Origin: Blautia luti
GTDB taxonomy: Bacteria > Bacillota > Clostridia > Lachnospirales > Lachnospiraceae
Direction of reading: 5' to 3'
Length of the DNA: 64,000 nucleotides
Assembly (NCBI RefSeq): GCF_033096465.1
Contig: NZ_AP028156.1
Coordinates: 429,501-493,500 of the forward strand
Part shown: positions 34,719 through 45,725 of the stretch, piece after piece
Layout: each line of letters starts with the position of its first letter
Position numbering within the stretch: position 1 is the stretch's first letter
Notes under the pieces: generated by a model
Told to the model about the DNA's origin: nothing
The model's input: the letters and a program-made list of their open reading frames with translations, nothing else
Databases searched by the model: none
Made by a program: the position numbers and the translations under genes

Positions 34719-35912
34719 GTGACGAGAATTCAGAAAGCGCTGGGAGTTGTGCTGAGCCTGTGTTTTTTTGCTGTTCTGGCTGTACTGCCGGGAACTTTTT
34801 TTACAGGAGAAAATGTGTACAGGCATCTGCCACTGTACCGCTTTCTGGAAAAAAAGTCCCGGGAGATGTCAGGATATGAGGACAGGGAAACCTATGAGAT
34901 GCTTGCCCGGGAAAATGGGAAATATCTGGGAAAACAGGCACAGGCGGAGCAGACGCCTGTACCTGACATTGTAGAGAATCCGGAAACTGAAGAGAATCCC
35001 AAGATAACAGAAAAACCGAAACTGTCGGAAGAGCCTGTGGTTACAGAGGCACCGAAGGAAGCAGAGACTTCGGACGAGCGTTCTATCCATGATTCTTCCA
35101 GGGAAACTGTGGCGGCGGCCCTGCCCCATCCGGTGATCGATCTTTCGCCGGAAAAGCTGGCTGATCCTGATTATATGCTGGGGCAGTTTTATATTGTGGA
35201 TGATAATACAGAAGCAGGGGCTGCGCATCTGAATGCGCCGGATTTTCTGGAGGAGGATTTTTCTATACAAAAAGACACCCGGACTCCCCAGATCCTAATC
35301 TATCACAGCCATTCCCAGGAAACGTTTGCAGATTCCAGAGAAGGGGAAGAAGAGGACAGTATTGTAGGGGTGGGAAATTATCTGGCGCAGATCCTTACAG
35401 AAGATTACGGATATCAGGTGGCACATGTGAAAGAAGAATTTGACATGGCAGGGGGAGAATTGGATCGCAGTGCTGCGTATGACTATGCCCGTGATTATCT
35501 GGAATCGTATTTTCAGGAAAACCCGGATATTCAGGTGGTCATAGATCTTCACAGGGACGGAGTTTCTGAGGACCGCCATCTGGTAACGGAAATTAATGGA
35601 AAGCCCACGGCCCAGATCCTTTTTTACAATGGCCTGAGTTATACAGTGGACAAGGGAAATCTGGATTATCTTCCCAATCCTTACATACAGCAGAATCTGG
35701 CATTTTCTTTTCAGCTGGAATATCAGGCTGCGGAATATTACCCGGATTATTACCGCGGAATCTATCTGGCAGGCTACCGTTACAATCTTCATTTCCGTCC
35801 CTGTTCCATCCTTCTGGAGGCAGGCGCCCAGACCAATACAGTGCAGGAAGTAAAAAATGCCATGGAACCTTTTGCCGATATTCTGGATAAAGTCCTGAAT
35901 CCCCGGAAATAG
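34719..35912 (+). CDS. spoIIP: Stage II sporulation protein P
   Basis: 397 residues from a GTG start behind AGAGGTGAT. One membrane helix (residues 8-28) is followed by a Pro/Glu-rich linker (about 70-135), then the SpoIIP amidase/endopeptidase domain: ILIYHSHSQETF near 190, VVIDLHRDGVSEDRH near 270 and a C-terminal SILLEAGAQTNT with the conserved Glu. It acts with SpoIID to thin septal peptidoglycan and drive engulfment. The gpr-spoIIP order is conserved in Firmicutes. Confidence 0.95.
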   Translation: MTRIQKALGVVLSLCFFAVLAVLPGTFFTGENVYRHLPLYRFLEKKSREMSGYEDRETYEMLARENGKYLGKQAQAEQTPVPDIVENPETEENPKITEKPKLSEEPVVTEAPKEAETSDERSIHDSSRETVAAALPHPVIDLSPEKLADPDYMLGQFYIVDDNTEAGAAHLNAPDFLEEDFSIQKDTRTPQILIYHSHSQETFADSREGEEEDSIVGVGNYLAQILTEDYGYQVAHVKEEFDMAGGELDRSAAYDYARDYLESYFQENPDIQVVIDLHRDGVSEDRHLVTEINGKPTAQILFYNGLSYTVDKGNLDYLPNPYIQQNLAFSFQLEYQAAEYYPDYYRGIYLAGYRYNLHFRPCSILLEAGAQTNTVQEVKNAMEPFADILDKVLNPRK

Positions 35913-35915
35913 GCG

Positions 35916-35945
35916 GTGACAAATGCCGGAAATATATGCTATAAT
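35916..35945 (+). promoter_or_regulatory. Probable lepA promoter with extended -10
   Basis: GTGACA (35916-35921), 18 bases, TATAAT (35940-35945) preceded by TGC, an extended -10. Confidence 0.5.
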
Positions 35946-35994
35946 ACAGAATTAGCAAATCAACAGCAGAAAAATATTAGGAGGGAATTCCTGA

Positions 35995-37803
35995 ATGATA
36001 GATCAGAGCAAAATCAGAAATTTCTGTATTATTGCACATATTGACCATGGCAAATCAACACTTGCAGACAGGATCATTGAGATGACTGGCACACTGACAG
36101 AGCGTGAAATGCAGTCACAGGTCCTGGATAACATGGAGCTTGAGAGAGAGCGTGGTATTACCATCAAGTCTCAGGCAGTGCGTATTGTATATAAAGCGAA
36201 GGACGGGGAAGAATATATTTTCAATCTCATTGATACCCCCGGCCACGTAGACTTTAACTATGAGGTATCCAGAAGCCTGGCTGCCTGTGACGGCGCGATC
36301 CTGGTAGTTGATGCAGCTCAGGGAATCGAGGCGCAGACACTTGCCAATGTTTATCTGGCACTGGATCATGACCTGGATGTACTTCCGGTTATCAATAAGA
36401 TCGACCTGCCAAGTGCAGAGCCGGACAGAGTGGTAAATGAGATTGAAGATGTGATCGGACTGGAGGCACACGATGCCCCCAGGATTTCTGCGAAAACAGG
36501 ACTGAATGTAGAAGAAGTCCTGGAGCAGATCGTGACAAAAATCCCTGCACCTCACGGAGATGTGGACGCACCTCTGAAGGCGCTGATCTTTGACTCCATT
36601 TATGATGCATACAAAGGTGTTATCGTATTCTGCCGTGTTATGGACGGCCGTGTGAAAAAAGGAACCCAGATCCAGATGATGGCCACCGGATTTACCACAG
36701 AAGTTGTAGAAGTAGGATACTTTGGCGCAGGACAGTTTATTCCGTGTGAGGAACTGACTGCAGGTATGGTAGGTTATATCACTGCAAGTATCAAGAATCT
36801 GGGAGATACACGTGTAGGTGATACAGTTACGGATAAAGAGAGACCATGTGCAGAGGCACTTCCGGGATATAAGAAGGTAAATCCTATGGTTTACTGCGGA
36901 TTGTACCCGGCTGATGGAGCGAAGTACGGTGACCTGAGGGATGCGCTGGAGAAGCTTCAGCTGAATGATGCTTCCCTTTTCTATGAACCGGAGACTTCCG
37001 TAGCCCTTGGTTTCGGATTCCGATGCGGATTCCTGGGACTGCTTCATCTGGAGATCATCCAGGAGCGTCTGGAGAGAGAATACAATCTGGATCTGGTAAC
37101 TACAGCACCGGGCGTTATTTACAAAGTACACAAGACAAACGGCGAAGTGATCAATCTGACAAATCCGAGCAACCTTCCGGATCCGTCAGAGATCGAATAT
37201 ATGGAAGAACCGATGGTAAATGCTGAGATCATGGTCACTACAGAGTTTATCGGAGCGATCATGGATCTGTGCCAGGAGCGCAGAGGACAGTATCTGGGAA
37301 TGGATTATATGGAAGAAACACGTGCACTTCTGAAATATAAACTTCCGTTAAATGAGATCATCTATGATTTCTTTGACGCCCTGAAATCCCGTTCAAGAGG
37401 ATATGCTTCCCTGGATTATGAACTCTGTGGATATGAGCGCAGTGAACTGGTGAAACTGGATATCCTGGTGAACAAAGAAGAAGTGGACGCCCTTTCCTTT
37501 ATCGTACATGCAGATACTGCTTACGAGAGAGGCCGTAAGATGTGCGAGAAACTCAAAGATGAGATCCCGCGTCAGCTCTTCGAGATTCCGATCCAGGCAG
37601 CTATTGGAAGCAAGATCATTGCCAGAGAGACAGTAAGAGCCATGCGTAAGGACGTTCTGGCCAAATGTTACGGCGGTGATATTTCCCGTAAGAAGAAGCT
37701 GCTGGAGAAGCAGAAGGAAGGTAAGAAGCGTATGCGCCAGGTAGGTAATGTGGAGATTCCGCAGAAAGCCTTCATGAGCGTGCTGAAGCTGGATGACAAA
37801 TAA
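35995..37803 (+). CDS. lepA: Elongation factor 4 (LepA)
   Basis: 602 residues, standard length. GTPase signatures are AHIDHGKST (P-loop), [11 protein letters not shown] (switch I), DTPGHVDFN (G3) and NKIDLPSA (G4). The C-terminal domain starts about residue 485 and ends with the LepA-specific [16 protein letters not shown]. It back-translocates or remodels stalled ribosomes. AGGAGGG precedes the ATG. The lipoprotein, hemW run follows in the same direction, as often in Clostridia. Confidence 0.97.
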   Translation: MIDQSKIRNFCIIAHIDHGKSTLADRIIEMTGTLTEREMQSQVLDNMELERERGITIKSQAVRIVYKAKDGEEYIFNLIDTPGHVDFNYEVSRSLAACDGAILVVDAAQGIEAQTLANVYLALDHDLDVLPVINKIDLPSAEPDRVVNEIEDVIGLEAHDAPRISAKTGLNVEEVLEQIVTKIPAPHGDVDAPLKALIFDSIYDAYKGVIVFCRVMDGRVKKGTQIQMMATGFTTEVVEVGYFGAGQFIPCEELTAGMVGYITASIKNLGDTRVGDTVTDKERPCAEALPGYKKVNPMVYCGLYPADGAKYGDLRDALEKLQLNDASLFYEPETSVALGFGFRCGFLGLLHLEIIQERLEREYNLDLVTTAPGVIYKVHKTNGEVINLTNPSNLPDPSEIEYMEEPMVNAEIMVTTEFIGAIMDLCQERRGQYLGMDYMEETRALLKYKLPLNEIIYDFFDALKSRSRGYASLDYELCGYERSELVKLDILVNKEEVDALSFIVHADTAYERGRKMCEKLKDEIPRQLFEIPIQAAIGSKIIARETVRAMRKDVLAKCYGGDISRKKKLLEKQKEGKKRMRQVGNVEIPQKAFMSVLKLDDK

Positions 37804-37842
37804 GAAAGACTGTCAGGGAGAATTCCCGGAGAGGACCTGGAA

Positions 37843-38199
37843 ATGAGAAATACGGGCAAAAAAACAGCCATTGTCCTGACTGTTCTGCTGGCAGGAGTCA
37901 TGATGACAGGATGTGGAAAGAAGGCGGCAGATGCGAAATCCACGCAGGTGATTCAGATCAGTGTAGCACCTCCGTCCCCCACATCTACCCCGGCACCGGA
38001 TCAGGTAGATTCTGTAGCAGTCACCACCAATGGAAATCTGACAATGGTGAATGAATATCTGGCTGACCAGAGCACTTCCGGTGCAGCAGACAGTACAGAC
38101 ACCAGTGCAGCGGATAGCAGTACGGACAATAATTCAGATGATAATACAGACAGCAGTGATGCTGGAACAGGAGAGAGCGATGGAAGTGAGGAGCAGTAA
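37843..38199 (+). CDS. Small secreted lipoprotein with an acidic low-complexity tail
   Basis: 118 residues. A lipoprotein signal ends in MTGCGKK (Cys24). Then comes a Pro/Ser/Thr segment (PPSPTSTPAP), a short predicted folded patch (VAVTTNGNLTMVNEYLADQ) and a tail rich in Ser, Asp and Asn. No family is recognised. It overlaps the chosen start of hemW by 20 bases, so translation may be coupled. It probably sits on the outer face of the membrane. Confidence 0.7.
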   Translation: MRNTGKKTAIVLTVLLAGVMMTGCGKKAADAKSTQVIQISVAPPSPTSTPAPDQVDSVAVTTNGNLTMVNEYLADQSTSGAADSTDTSAADSSTDNNSDDNTDSSDAGTGESDGSEEQ

Positions 38200-39331
38200 T
38201 AATATAGAAGCTTCTCCCATGGAACTCTACATCCATATTCCGTTTTGTATCAGAAAATGCGATTACTGCGATTTCCTTTCAGGACCCTCGGATCCTGGGA
38301 AAAGGGCAGCCTATGTACAGGCACTTCTGAAGGAAATACAGGCAGTAAAGGAAGGCAGGGGAAGGAGTGTGTCCTCCATATTTATTGGAGGAGGCACTCC
38401 TTCTGTGCTGGATGAGAAGTTTATGGGAGAGATCCTGAGGGAGATCAGGAAAGATTTTAAACTGCAGGAGGATGCAGAGATCACGATAGAAGTAAATCCC
38501 GGTACTGTAGATGCCCGGAAGCTTCAGGCATACAGAAGTTTCGGGATCAATCGTCTGAGTATCGGGCTGCAGTCCCCTCAGGACAGGGAGTTAAAAATCC
38601 TCGGAAGGATTCATAATTACAGGCAGTTTCTGGAAACCTATAAACAGGCAAGAGATGCCGGATTTGACAATATCAATGTAGATCTGATGAGCGCCATCCC
38701 GGAGCAGACCTATGAGGACTGGATCGGAAATCTCTGCACAGTGGCAGAACTGGGACCGGAGCATATTTCCGCATACAGCCTGATCATAGAAGAGGGGACT
38801 CCTTTTGCAGAGAGGAAACTGGATCTTCCGGATGAGGATACAGAATATGAAATGTATGAGGCAGCGGCCCGGATCCTGGCGGAATATGGATATGAACAGT
38901 ATGAAATTTCCAATTATGCCAGAAAAGGCAGGGAATGCAGGCATAATGTGGGGTATTGGACCCGGCAGGATTATCTGGGATTTGGACTGGGGGCAGCCTC
39001 TCTTTATGGAAATCTCCGTTTCGCCAATACCGCAGACTGGAACAGATATCTGGAAAACAGTTCTGATCCGGAACAGATCCGTGAAAAGGAACCGGTTCTT
39101 ACCACAGAGGATGAAATGGCGGAATTTATGTTTCTGGGACTGCGTATGACCAGGGGGATTGCCAGGACAGATTTTGCCCGGACATTCGGATGCCCTGTGG
39201 AAAAAATCTACGGGGAAGTTCTGGACAGATACATGGCCATGGGAATGCTGCAGGAGAAAGAGGACAGGATCTTTCTGACACGTCCGGGGATCCATGTGAG
39301 CAATCAGATCATGGCGGAATTTCTTTTATAA
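38180..39331 (+). CDS. hemW: HemW-like radical SAM protein
   Basis: 383 residues from the ATG at 38180, 6 bases after AGGAG; another in-frame ATG at 38219 lies next to the radical-SAM motif and is possible. The cluster-binding CIRKCDYCDF is near residue 22, GGGTPSVL near 70, EVNPGTV near 105 and the HemN_C domain near 290-380. It lacks the extra N-terminal part of true HemN oxidases, as HemW does, and is more likely a heme chaperone than a coproporphyrinogen dehydrogenase. Confidence 0.9.
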   Translation: MEVRSSNNIEASPMELYIHIPFCIRKCDYCDFLSGPSDPGKRAAYVQALLKEIQAVKEGRGRSVSSIFIGGGTPSVLDEKFMGEILREIRKDFKLQEDAEITIEVNPGTVDARKLQAYRSFGINRLSIGLQSPQDRELKILGRIHNYRQFLETYKQARDAGFDNINVDLMSAIPEQTYEDWIGNLCTVAELGPEHISAYSLIIEEGTPFAERKLDLPDEDTEYEMYEAAARILAEYGYEQYEISNYARKGRECRHNVGYWTRQDYLGFGLGAASLYGNLRFANTADWNRYLENSSDPEQIREKEPVLTTEDEMAEFMFLGLRMTRGIARTDFARTFGCPVEKIYGEVLDRYMAMGMLQEKEDRIFLTRPGIHVSNQIMAEFLL

Positions 39332-39336
39332 ACACC

Positions 39337-39365
39337 TTGACGAACGGATGTTCGCATATTATACT
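39337..39365 (+). promoter_or_regulatory. uvrA promoter
   Basis: TTGACG (39337-39342), 17 bases, TATACT (39360-39365). The spacer contains the LexA site. Confidence 0.75.
39341..39354. promoter_or_regulatory. LexA/DinR SOS box in the uvrA promoter
   Basis: CGAAC-GGAT-GTTCG matches the Gram-positive SOS consensus CGAACnnnnGTTYG exactly and lies between the -35 and -10, where LexA would block polymerase. Confidence 0.88.
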
Positions 39366-39437
39366 GGGAACAGAAATGAAAGAAACATTGAGAATTACTG
39401 AGAGCAGTAGGAGAAACTTTTTTACAGGAGGCAGAGA

Positions 39438-42281
39438 ATGGCTGCGGATACGACGAAGAAGCATTTTATCAGGATCAGAGGTGCTAATGTTAATAATCTT
39501 AAGAATTTAAGTGTGGATATTCCCAGAGATCAGTTTGTAGTATTTACCGGACTGAGTGGTTCCGGTAAGTCATCACTGGCGTTTGACACGATCTATGCAG
39601 AGGGTCAGAGACGTTATATGGAGTCGCTTTCTTCCTATGCCAGACAGTTCCTGGGACAGATGGAGAAACCGGATGTGGAGAGCATTGAGGGACTGCCTCC
39701 TGCCATTTCCATCGACCAGAAATCAACCAACCGCAACCCACGTTCTACAGTGGGAACAGTGACGGAGATTTATGATTATTTTCGATTATTATATGCCAGG
39801 GTGGGAATCCCGCATTGTCCGAAATGCGGCAGGGAGATCAGGAAGCAGACGGTAGACCAGATGGTGGATACGATCATGGCTTTTCCGGAGCGTACCAGGC
39901 TGCAGCTGCTGGCGCCTGTAGTGCGGGGACGTAAAGGGACTCATGCCAGGCTGCTGGAACATGCCAGAAGAAGCGGGTATGTACGTGTGCAGATCGACGG
40001 GAATATGTATGAACTTTCCGAGGAGATCAGCCTGGATAAGAATATCAAGCACAATATTGAGATCGTGGTGGATCGTCTTATCGTGAAGCCGGGGATCGAG
40101 AAGAGACTTGCAGATTCTATAGAGACAGTGCTGGATCTGGCAGACGGGCTTCTGATGGTGGATACTATGGACGGACAGATCCATAATTTCAGCCAGAGTT
40201 TCTCCTGTCCGGACTGCGGCGTGAGCATTGACGAGATTGAGCCCAGAAGCTTTTCCTTTAATAATCCGTTCGGTGCCTGCCCGGACTGTCTGGGACTGGG
40301 ATATAAGATGGAATTTGATATAGATCTGATGATCCCGGATAAATCACTGAGTATCCTGGAAGGTGCCATTGTGGTGACAGGATGGCAGTCCTGTACAAGC
40401 CAGGGAAGTTTTTCCAGGGCAATCCTGGATGCACTTGCCAGAGAGTATGACTTCAGTCTGGCTACACCATTTCAGGATTATCCGGAGAAGATCCAGGATA
40501 TTCTCATCAATGGAACCAACGGCCATTCTGTGAAAGTTTATTATAAGGGTCAGAGAGGTGAGGGCGTTTATGATGTGGCGTTCCCGGGGCTGATCCGCAA
40601 TGTGGAACAGCGCTACAGAGAGACGGGGTCAGATACCATGAAGCAGGAATATGAATCATTCATGCAGATCACTCCGTGTAAGACCTGTAAGGGACAGCGT
40701 CTGAAGAAGGAATCCCTGGCAGTGACAGTAGCAGATAAGAATATTTATGAGGTCACCAATCTGTCCATAGAGAAGCTGAAGGAATTTCTGGGCGGGATGG
40801 AACTTTCCCCTCAGCAGCAGATCATCGGTAAGCAGATCCTGAAAGAGATCCGTGCCAGAGTCAGCTTCCTGTCAGATGTAGGACTGGATTATCTTTCCCT
40901 GGGACGTGCTACAGGTACTCTTTCCGGCGGTGAGGCGCAGAGAATCCGCCTTGCCACACAGATCGGATCCGGTCTGGTGGGAGTTGCCTATATTCTGGAT
41001 GAACCAAGTATCGGACTTCATCAGCGTGATAATGACAGGCTGCTGGGATCCCTTATGAAGCTTCGTGATCTGGGAAACAGTTTGATCGTAGTAGAGCATG
41101 ATGAGGATACCATGCGGGCAGCAGACTGTATCGTAGATATCGGTCCCGGAGCAGGGGAACATGGGGGACAGCTGGTTGCCATGGGAACTGCTGAGGATCT
41201 GATGAAGAATGAGAATTCTGTCACAGGTGCCTATCTCAGCGGAAAGCTGAAGATCCCGGTACCCACAGAACGCCATAAACCCACAGGATTTCTCACGATC
41301 CGTGGAGCTGCGGAGAATAATCTGAAGAACATTGATGTGAAGATCCCCCTTGGGATCATGACCTGTATCACAGGCGTGTCCGGTTCCGGAAAGAGTTCAC
41401 TGATCAATGAGATTCTTTATAAACATCTTGCCAGGGACCTGAACCGTGCCAGAGTGATCCCGGGGAAACATAAAGATATCCTGGGAGTGGATCAGCTGGA
41501 TAAGGTCATCAATATCGACCAGTCCCCTATCGGACGTACACCCAGGTCAAATCCTGCCACTTATACGGGTGTTTTTGACCAGATCAGAGATCTCTTCGCT
41601 GCCACAGCAGACGCTAAGGCGAGAGGATATAAGAAGGGACGCTTCAGCTTTAATGTGAAGGGCGGACGATGTGAGGCCTGCAGCGGTGACGGAATCATTA
41701 AGATCGAGATGCATTTCCTACCGGATGTTTACGTACCATGTGAAGTCTGCAAAGGCAAGAGATATAATCGCGAAACTTTGGAAGTGAAATATAAAGATAA
41801 GAGCATTTATGATGTGCTGAATATGACAGTAGAGGAAGCTCTGACCTTTTTTGAAAATGTTCCTTCTATTAAAAGGAAGATCCAGACACTCTATGATGTA
41901 GGACTTTCCTATATCCGTCTGGGCCAGCCGTCCACGGAACTTTCCGGTGGTGAGGCACAGAGGATCAAGCTTGCCACAGAGCTGAGCAAGAGAAGCACAG
42001 GGAAAACCATTTATATTCTGGATGAGCCTACCACAGGACTTCATTTCGCAGATGTCCATAAACTGGTGGAGATACTGAAACGTCTGTCAGAAGGCGGAAA
42101 TACAGTAGTGGTCATTGAGCATAACCTGGATGTGATCAAGACGGCAGACTATATTATAGACATCGGTCCGGAGGGCGGAGATAAGGGCGGTACTGTGGTA
42201 GTCCAGGGCACACCGGAAGAAGTAGCCCAGTCACCGGTATCTTACACCGGTAAATATGTAAAAAAATATCTGGAACAGTAA
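39438..42281 (+). CDS. uvrA: UvrABC excision nuclease subunit A
   Basis: 947 residues, standard. Two ABC modules: Walker [13 protein letters not shown] near 34 and [12 protein letters not shown] near 643, ABC signatures [12 protein letters not shown] near 495 and [12 protein letters not shown] near 835. Zinc modules [22 protein letters not shown] and [16 protein letters not shown] are present. It finds bulky DNA lesions and loads UvrB. AGGAGG precedes the ATG. uvrB and uvrC are not in the window. Confidence 0.98.
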   Translation: MAADTTKKHFIRIRGANVNNLKNLSVDIPRDQFVVFTGLSGSGKSSLAFDTIYAEGQRRYMESLSSYARQFLGQMEKPDVESIEGLPPAISIDQKSTNRNPRSTVGTVTEIYDYFRLLYARVGIPHCPKCGREIRKQTVDQMVDTIMAFPERTRLQLLAPVVRGRKGTHARLLEHARRSGYVRVQIDGNMYELSEEISLDKNIKHNIEIVVDRLIVKPGIEKRLADSIETVLDLADGLLMVDTMDGQIHNFSQSFSCPDCGVSIDEIEPRSFSFNNPFGACPDCLGLGYKMEFDIDLMIPDKSLSILEGAIVVTGWQSCTSQGSFSRAILDALAREYDFSLATPFQDYPEKIQDILINGTNGHSVKVYYKGQRGEGVYDVAFPGLIRNVEQRYRETGSDTMKQEYESFMQITPCKTCKGQRLKKESLAVTVADKNIYEVTNLSIEKLKEFLGGMELSPQQQIIGKQILKEIRARVSFLSDVGLDYLSLGRATGTLSGGEAQRIRLATQIGSGLVGVAYILDEPSIGLHQRDNDRLLGSLMKLRDLGNSLIVVEHDEDTMRAADCIVDIGPGAGEHGGQLVAMGTAEDLMKNENSVTGAYLSGKLKIPVPTERHKPTGFLTIRGAAENNLKNIDVKIPLGIMTCITGVSGSGKSSLINEILYKHLARDLNRARVIPGKHKDILGVDQLDKVINIDQSPIGRTPRSNPATYTGVFDQIRDLFAATADAKARGYKKGRFSFNVKGGRCEACSGDGIIKIEMHFLPDVYVPCEVCKGKRYNRETLEVKYKDKSIYDVLNMTVEEALTFFENVPSIKRKIQTLYDVGLSYIRLGQPSTELSGGEAQRIKLATELSKRSTGKTIYILDEPTTGLHFADVHKLVEILKRLSEGGNTVVVIEHNLDVIKTADYIIDIGPEGGDKGGTVVVQGTPEEVAQSPVSYTGKYVKKYLEQ

Positions 42282-42370
42282 AATACCGGGAATGCAGGGG
42301 TTTTCTTTTGGCGGGATTTTGTATATAATGATTACTGTTTACAGTAATGAGAGAAAGAAAGGGGATTCCT

Positions 42371-43360
42371 ATGCCGGCAAGTGATATTGGAATTGACCTG
42401 GGCACCAGAAACAGTCTGGTGTATTCTACAGGGAAGGGCCTGGTGCTGAATGAGCCTTCTATTGTAGTTTATGACAAAAATACAGAGAAAATCAGAGCAA
42501 TCGGAGAAGAAGCCCGAATGATGGAAGAGCGTATCACCTCTGATATGGAGATCATCCGTCCTATCCGTCAGGGCGTTATCGTAGATTATACAGTTATGGA
42601 GAAGATGCTGAAATATTTTATCTCCCGTGCAATGGGAAGGCGTGCTTTCCGTAAGCCGCGTATCAGCATTTGCGTTCCAAGCGGAATTACAGAGATCGAG
42701 CGTAAAGCTGTGGAGGAGGCCACCTATCAGGCCGGAGCCAGAGATGTATTTATGGTGGAAGAGCCTATTGCAGCAGCCATTGGTTCCGGGGTGGATGTGA
42801 CGAAACCATTTGGAAACCTGATCGTGGATATCGGAGCAGGAACTACGGATGTGGCTGTGATCTCCCTGGGAGGTGTGGTGGTTTCCACATCCCTGAAGAC
42901 AGCAGGAGATACCTTTGACCAGGCGATCATGAATTACGTGAGGAAGAATCATGGTCTTTTTATTGGGGAAGACCGTGCGGAGAAGATCAAGGTTCAGATC
43001 GGAACCGCCTGTGAGGAATCAGCACCCAGGACCATGGAAGTAAAGGGAAGGAATGTGATCACAGGACTTCCGAAGGTAGTAACACTTACATCAGAAGAAA
43101 TCCGTGTGGCATTGAGAGATGCTACAGGACAGATCGTGGAAGCCGTCCACGGAGTTCTGGAGAAAACACCTCCGGAACTGGCAGCAGATATCGTAGACCG
43201 GGGAATTGTTCTGACCGGCGGTGGTGCACTGCTCCATGGAATGGATACACTGATCGAGCAGAGAACGGGGGTAAGCACACTGACAGTGCAGGATGCGATG
43301 AGTGTGGTTGCCATAGGAACGGGCAAATATGCGGAGATCATGTCCAGATTTGACGGATAA
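42371..43360 (+). CDS. MreB/Mbl-family actin-like protein
   Basis: 329 residues from the ATG at 42371, 7 bases after AAAGGGGA; an in-frame ATG at 42347 is less likely. ATPase signatures are GIDLGTRNSLVYS (phosphate 1), DIGAGTTDVAVISLGG (phosphate 2) and VLTGGGALLHGM (adenosine). VPSGITEIERKAV and FMVEEPIAAAIG are typical of MreB. Such proteins polymerise under the membrane to guide wall synthesis. No mreCD follows, so it is a stand-alone copy, perhaps MreBH- or Mbl-like. Confidence 0.93.
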   Translation: MPASDIGIDLGTRNSLVYSTGKGLVLNEPSIVVYDKNTEKIRAIGEEARMMEERITSDMEIIRPIRQGVIVDYTVMEKMLKYFISRAMGRRAFRKPRISICVPSGITEIERKAVEEATYQAGARDVFMVEEPIAAAIGSGVDVTKPFGNLIVDIGAGTTDVAVISLGGVVVSTSLKTAGDTFDQAIMNYVRKNHGLFIGEDRAEKIKVQIGTACEESAPRTMEVKGRNVITGLPKVVTLTSEEIRVALRDATGQIVEAVHGVLEKTPPELAADIVDRGIVLTGGGALLHGMDTLIEQRTGVSTLTVQDAMSVVAIGTGKYAEIMSRFDG

Positions 43361-43365
43361 AGCAG

Positions 43366-43396
43366 GAGGTGCTGCAGCAGATGCAGTGCCTCTTTT
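43366..43396 (+). terminator. Probable terminator after the mreB homologue
   Basis: GAGGTGCTGCA pairs with TGCAGTGCCTC, with two wobble pairs and a 4-base T run. Confidence 0.65.
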
Positions 43397-43466
43397 CACA
43401 TATAGTGTGCCACAGGCTGATTTTTGAAATAATCCGGTGTGTTGGTACACTGACAGGGAGGAAAAG

Positions 43467-45725
43467 ATGAGCGATACTGTTACAGGATATATAGATCATA
43501 TTATTTTCAGGAATGAAGATAATGGATATACAGTTATGGTGCTGAAGGATTCGAAAGAGGAGGAACTGACCTGTGTAGGCAGTTTTCCGGCTGTGACTCA
43601 GGGCGCAGTGATCGAGGCGGAAGGGGTATATACTCATCATCCTGTATATGGCAGGCAATTTCAGATCTCCTCTTTTACAGAGAAAATGCCGGAAGATACC
43701 ATGGCTATGGAACGTTATCTGGGATCTGGTGCCATTAAGGGAATCGGTGCAGCACTGGCAGCCAGGATCGTGCGGAGATTCGGGGAGGATACCATACGGA
43801 TCGTGGAGGAAGAACCGGAGAGACTGGCAGAAGTGAAAGGGATCAGTGAAAAGAAAGCAAGGGAGATCGCAGCGCAGGTAACAGAGAAAGCTGACATGCG
43901 CAAGGCTATGATCTTTCTTCAGAAATATGGGATTTCCCTGAACTTGGGAGCGAAGATCTATCAGAAATATAAGGATTCAATTTATACAGTACTTCAGGAG
44001 AATCCTTATAAACTGGCAGAAGATATTTCCGGTGTGGGATTTAAGATCGCAGATGAGATCGCAGCCAGGATCGGGATCCATGCAGATTCAGATTACAGAA
44101 TCCGAAGCGGTATGTTGTATACTCTCTTACAGGCTTCGGGAGAAGGTCATACCTATCTTCCACAGGAACAGCTTTTTGCCAGATGTTCCCAGCTTTTGGG
44201 AGTGGATGAATCCTATATGGAGAAGCATCTGATGGATATGGTCATTGACAGGAAGCTGGTGCTGAAGGAACGAAACGGGGAGAATGTTGTTTATCCCAGC
44301 CAGTATTATTATCTGGAATTGAACACAGCCAGAATGCTGTGCGAACTGAACATTTTATGCCCGGAAGATGAACAGCTTGTCAGGAAGAGAATTGAACTGA
44401 TCGAGAAGGAAACAGGGACTGTTCTGGATGAAATGCAGAAAAAGGCGGTGACGGAAGCAGCCAGCCATGGACTTTTTATTCTGACCGGTGGTCCGGGTAC
44501 AGGTAAGACTACTACGATCAATGCCATCATACAGTTTTTCGAAGGAGAGGGTGCAGAGCTTCGGCTTGCTGCGCCTACCGGACGTGCTGCGAAGAGGATG
44601 ACAGAAACCACGGGATATGAAGCACAGACCATCCACAGGCTTCTGGAGCTGAACGGCATGCCGGAAGAAGAGAGGGACGGACATTCGGCGAAATTTGAGA
44701 GAAATGCCCAGAACCCGCTGGAGGCAGATGTGATCATTATTGATGAGATGTCCATGGTGGACATTCACCTGATGCATTCCCTGCTTCTGGCAGTGACAGC
44801 CGGAACTAGACTGATCCTAGTAGGGGATGAGAACCAGCTTCCAAGTGTGGGACCTGGAAATGTACTGAGGGACATCATCCACAGCGGATGCTTCCCTGTA
44901 GTAGAGCTGACGAAGATTTTCCGGCAGGCTTCTGAGAGCGCTATTGTAGTGAATGCCCATAAGATCAACAGAGGTGAGCAGGTACAGATCAATAATAAAA
45001 GCAGGGACTTCTTTTTCCTGAAGAGATATGATGCAGATATTATTATCCGCGTAGTGATCGCGTTGATCCAGGAGAAGCTTCCGAAATATGTGGATGCCCG
45101 TCCTTTTGAAATCCAGGTACTGACACCTATGCGGAAAGGTCTTCTGGGAGTGGAGCGGTTAAACCAGATTCTGCAGAGATATCTAAACCCACCGGACAGC
45201 TCCAGAAAGGAACATACTCTGGGTGACAGGCTGTTCCGTGAGGGTGATAAGGTAATGCAGATCAGGAATAATTACCAGATGGAATGGGAGATCCGCGGAA
45301 GATACGGAATTGTGATAGAGAAAGGGATTGGTGTTTTTAACGGAGATACCGGAATCCTTAAGGAGATCAATGAATTTGCGGAAACTGCAGAAGTAGAATT
45401 TGAAGATGGAAGATTTGCTGTATATTCCTTCAAACAGCTGGAGGAACTGGAACTGGCGTACGCGATCACCATACATAAATCACAGGGTTCGGAGTACCCG
45501 GCAGTGATCCTGCCTCTTCTTTCCGGACCGAAAATGCTTCTGAACCGAAATCTTCTTTATACAGCTGTGACCAGGGCACGTAAGTGTGTGACAGTTGTGG
45601 GAAGTGAGGAAACTTTCGGGGAGATGATCCGCAATGAGAAGCAGCAGAAGCGTTACAGTGCCCTGGATGAACGGATCCGGGAGCTGAACGATGCAGTGGA
45701 GAAGGGAGAAATGACCGGAATGTGA
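43467..45725 (+). CDS. recD2: RecD2-family ATP-dependent DNA helicase
   Basis: 752 residues from the ATG at 43467 behind GGGAGG. An N-terminal OB-like part and a helix-hairpin-helix region (IKGIGAALAARIVRRFG, VKGISEKKAREI) precede the superfamily 1B helicase core: Walker A TGGPGTGKTTT near 350, IIDEMSMVD near 430, GDENQLPSVGPG near 460 and the C-terminal YAITIHKSQGSE and YTAVTRA. It unwinds DNA 5' to 3' and acts in mismatch or fork repair. It overlaps comF by four bases. Confidence 0.95.
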   Translation: MSDTVTGYIDHIIFRNEDNGYTVMVLKDSKEEELTCVGSFPAVTQGAVIEAEGVYTHHPVYGRQFQISSFTEKMPEDTMAMERYLGSGAIKGIGAALAARIVRRFGEDTIRIVEEEPERLAEVKGISEKKAREIAAQVTEKADMRKAMIFLQKYGISLNLGAKIYQKYKDSIYTVLQENPYKLAEDISGVGFKIADEIAARIGIHADSDYRIRSGMLYTLLQASGEGHTYLPQEQLFARCSQLLGVDESYMEKHLMDMVIDRKLVLKERNGENVVYPSQYYYLELNTARMLCELNILCPEDEQLVRKRIELIEKETGTVLDEMQKKAVTEAASHGLFILTGGPGTGKTTTINAIIQFFEGEGAELRLAAPTGRAAKRMTETTGYEAQTIHRLLELNGMPEEERDGHSAKFERNAQNPLEADVIIIDEMSMVDIHLMHSLLLAVTAGTRLILVGDENQLPSVGPGNVLRDIIHSGCFPVVELTKIFRQASESAIVVNAHKINRGEQVQINNKSRDFFFLKRYDADIIIRVVIALIQEKLPKYVDARPFEIQVLTPMRKGLLGVERLNQILQRYLNPPDSSRKEHTLGDRLFREGDKVMQIRNNYQMEWEIRGRYGIVIEKGIGVFNGDTGILKEINEFAETAEVEFEDGRFAVYSFKQLEELELAYAITIHKSQGSEYPAVILPLLSGPKMLLNRNLLYTAVTRARKCVTVVGSEETFGEMIRNEKQQKRYSALDERIRELNDAVEKGEMTGM

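Noticed and set aside
42301..42329. TATAAT at 42324 as mreB promoter
   Set aside because: The -10 is perfect, but the sequence 17 bases upstream (TTTTCT) is poor. I left it out of the feature list because a promoter cannot be defended from one box.
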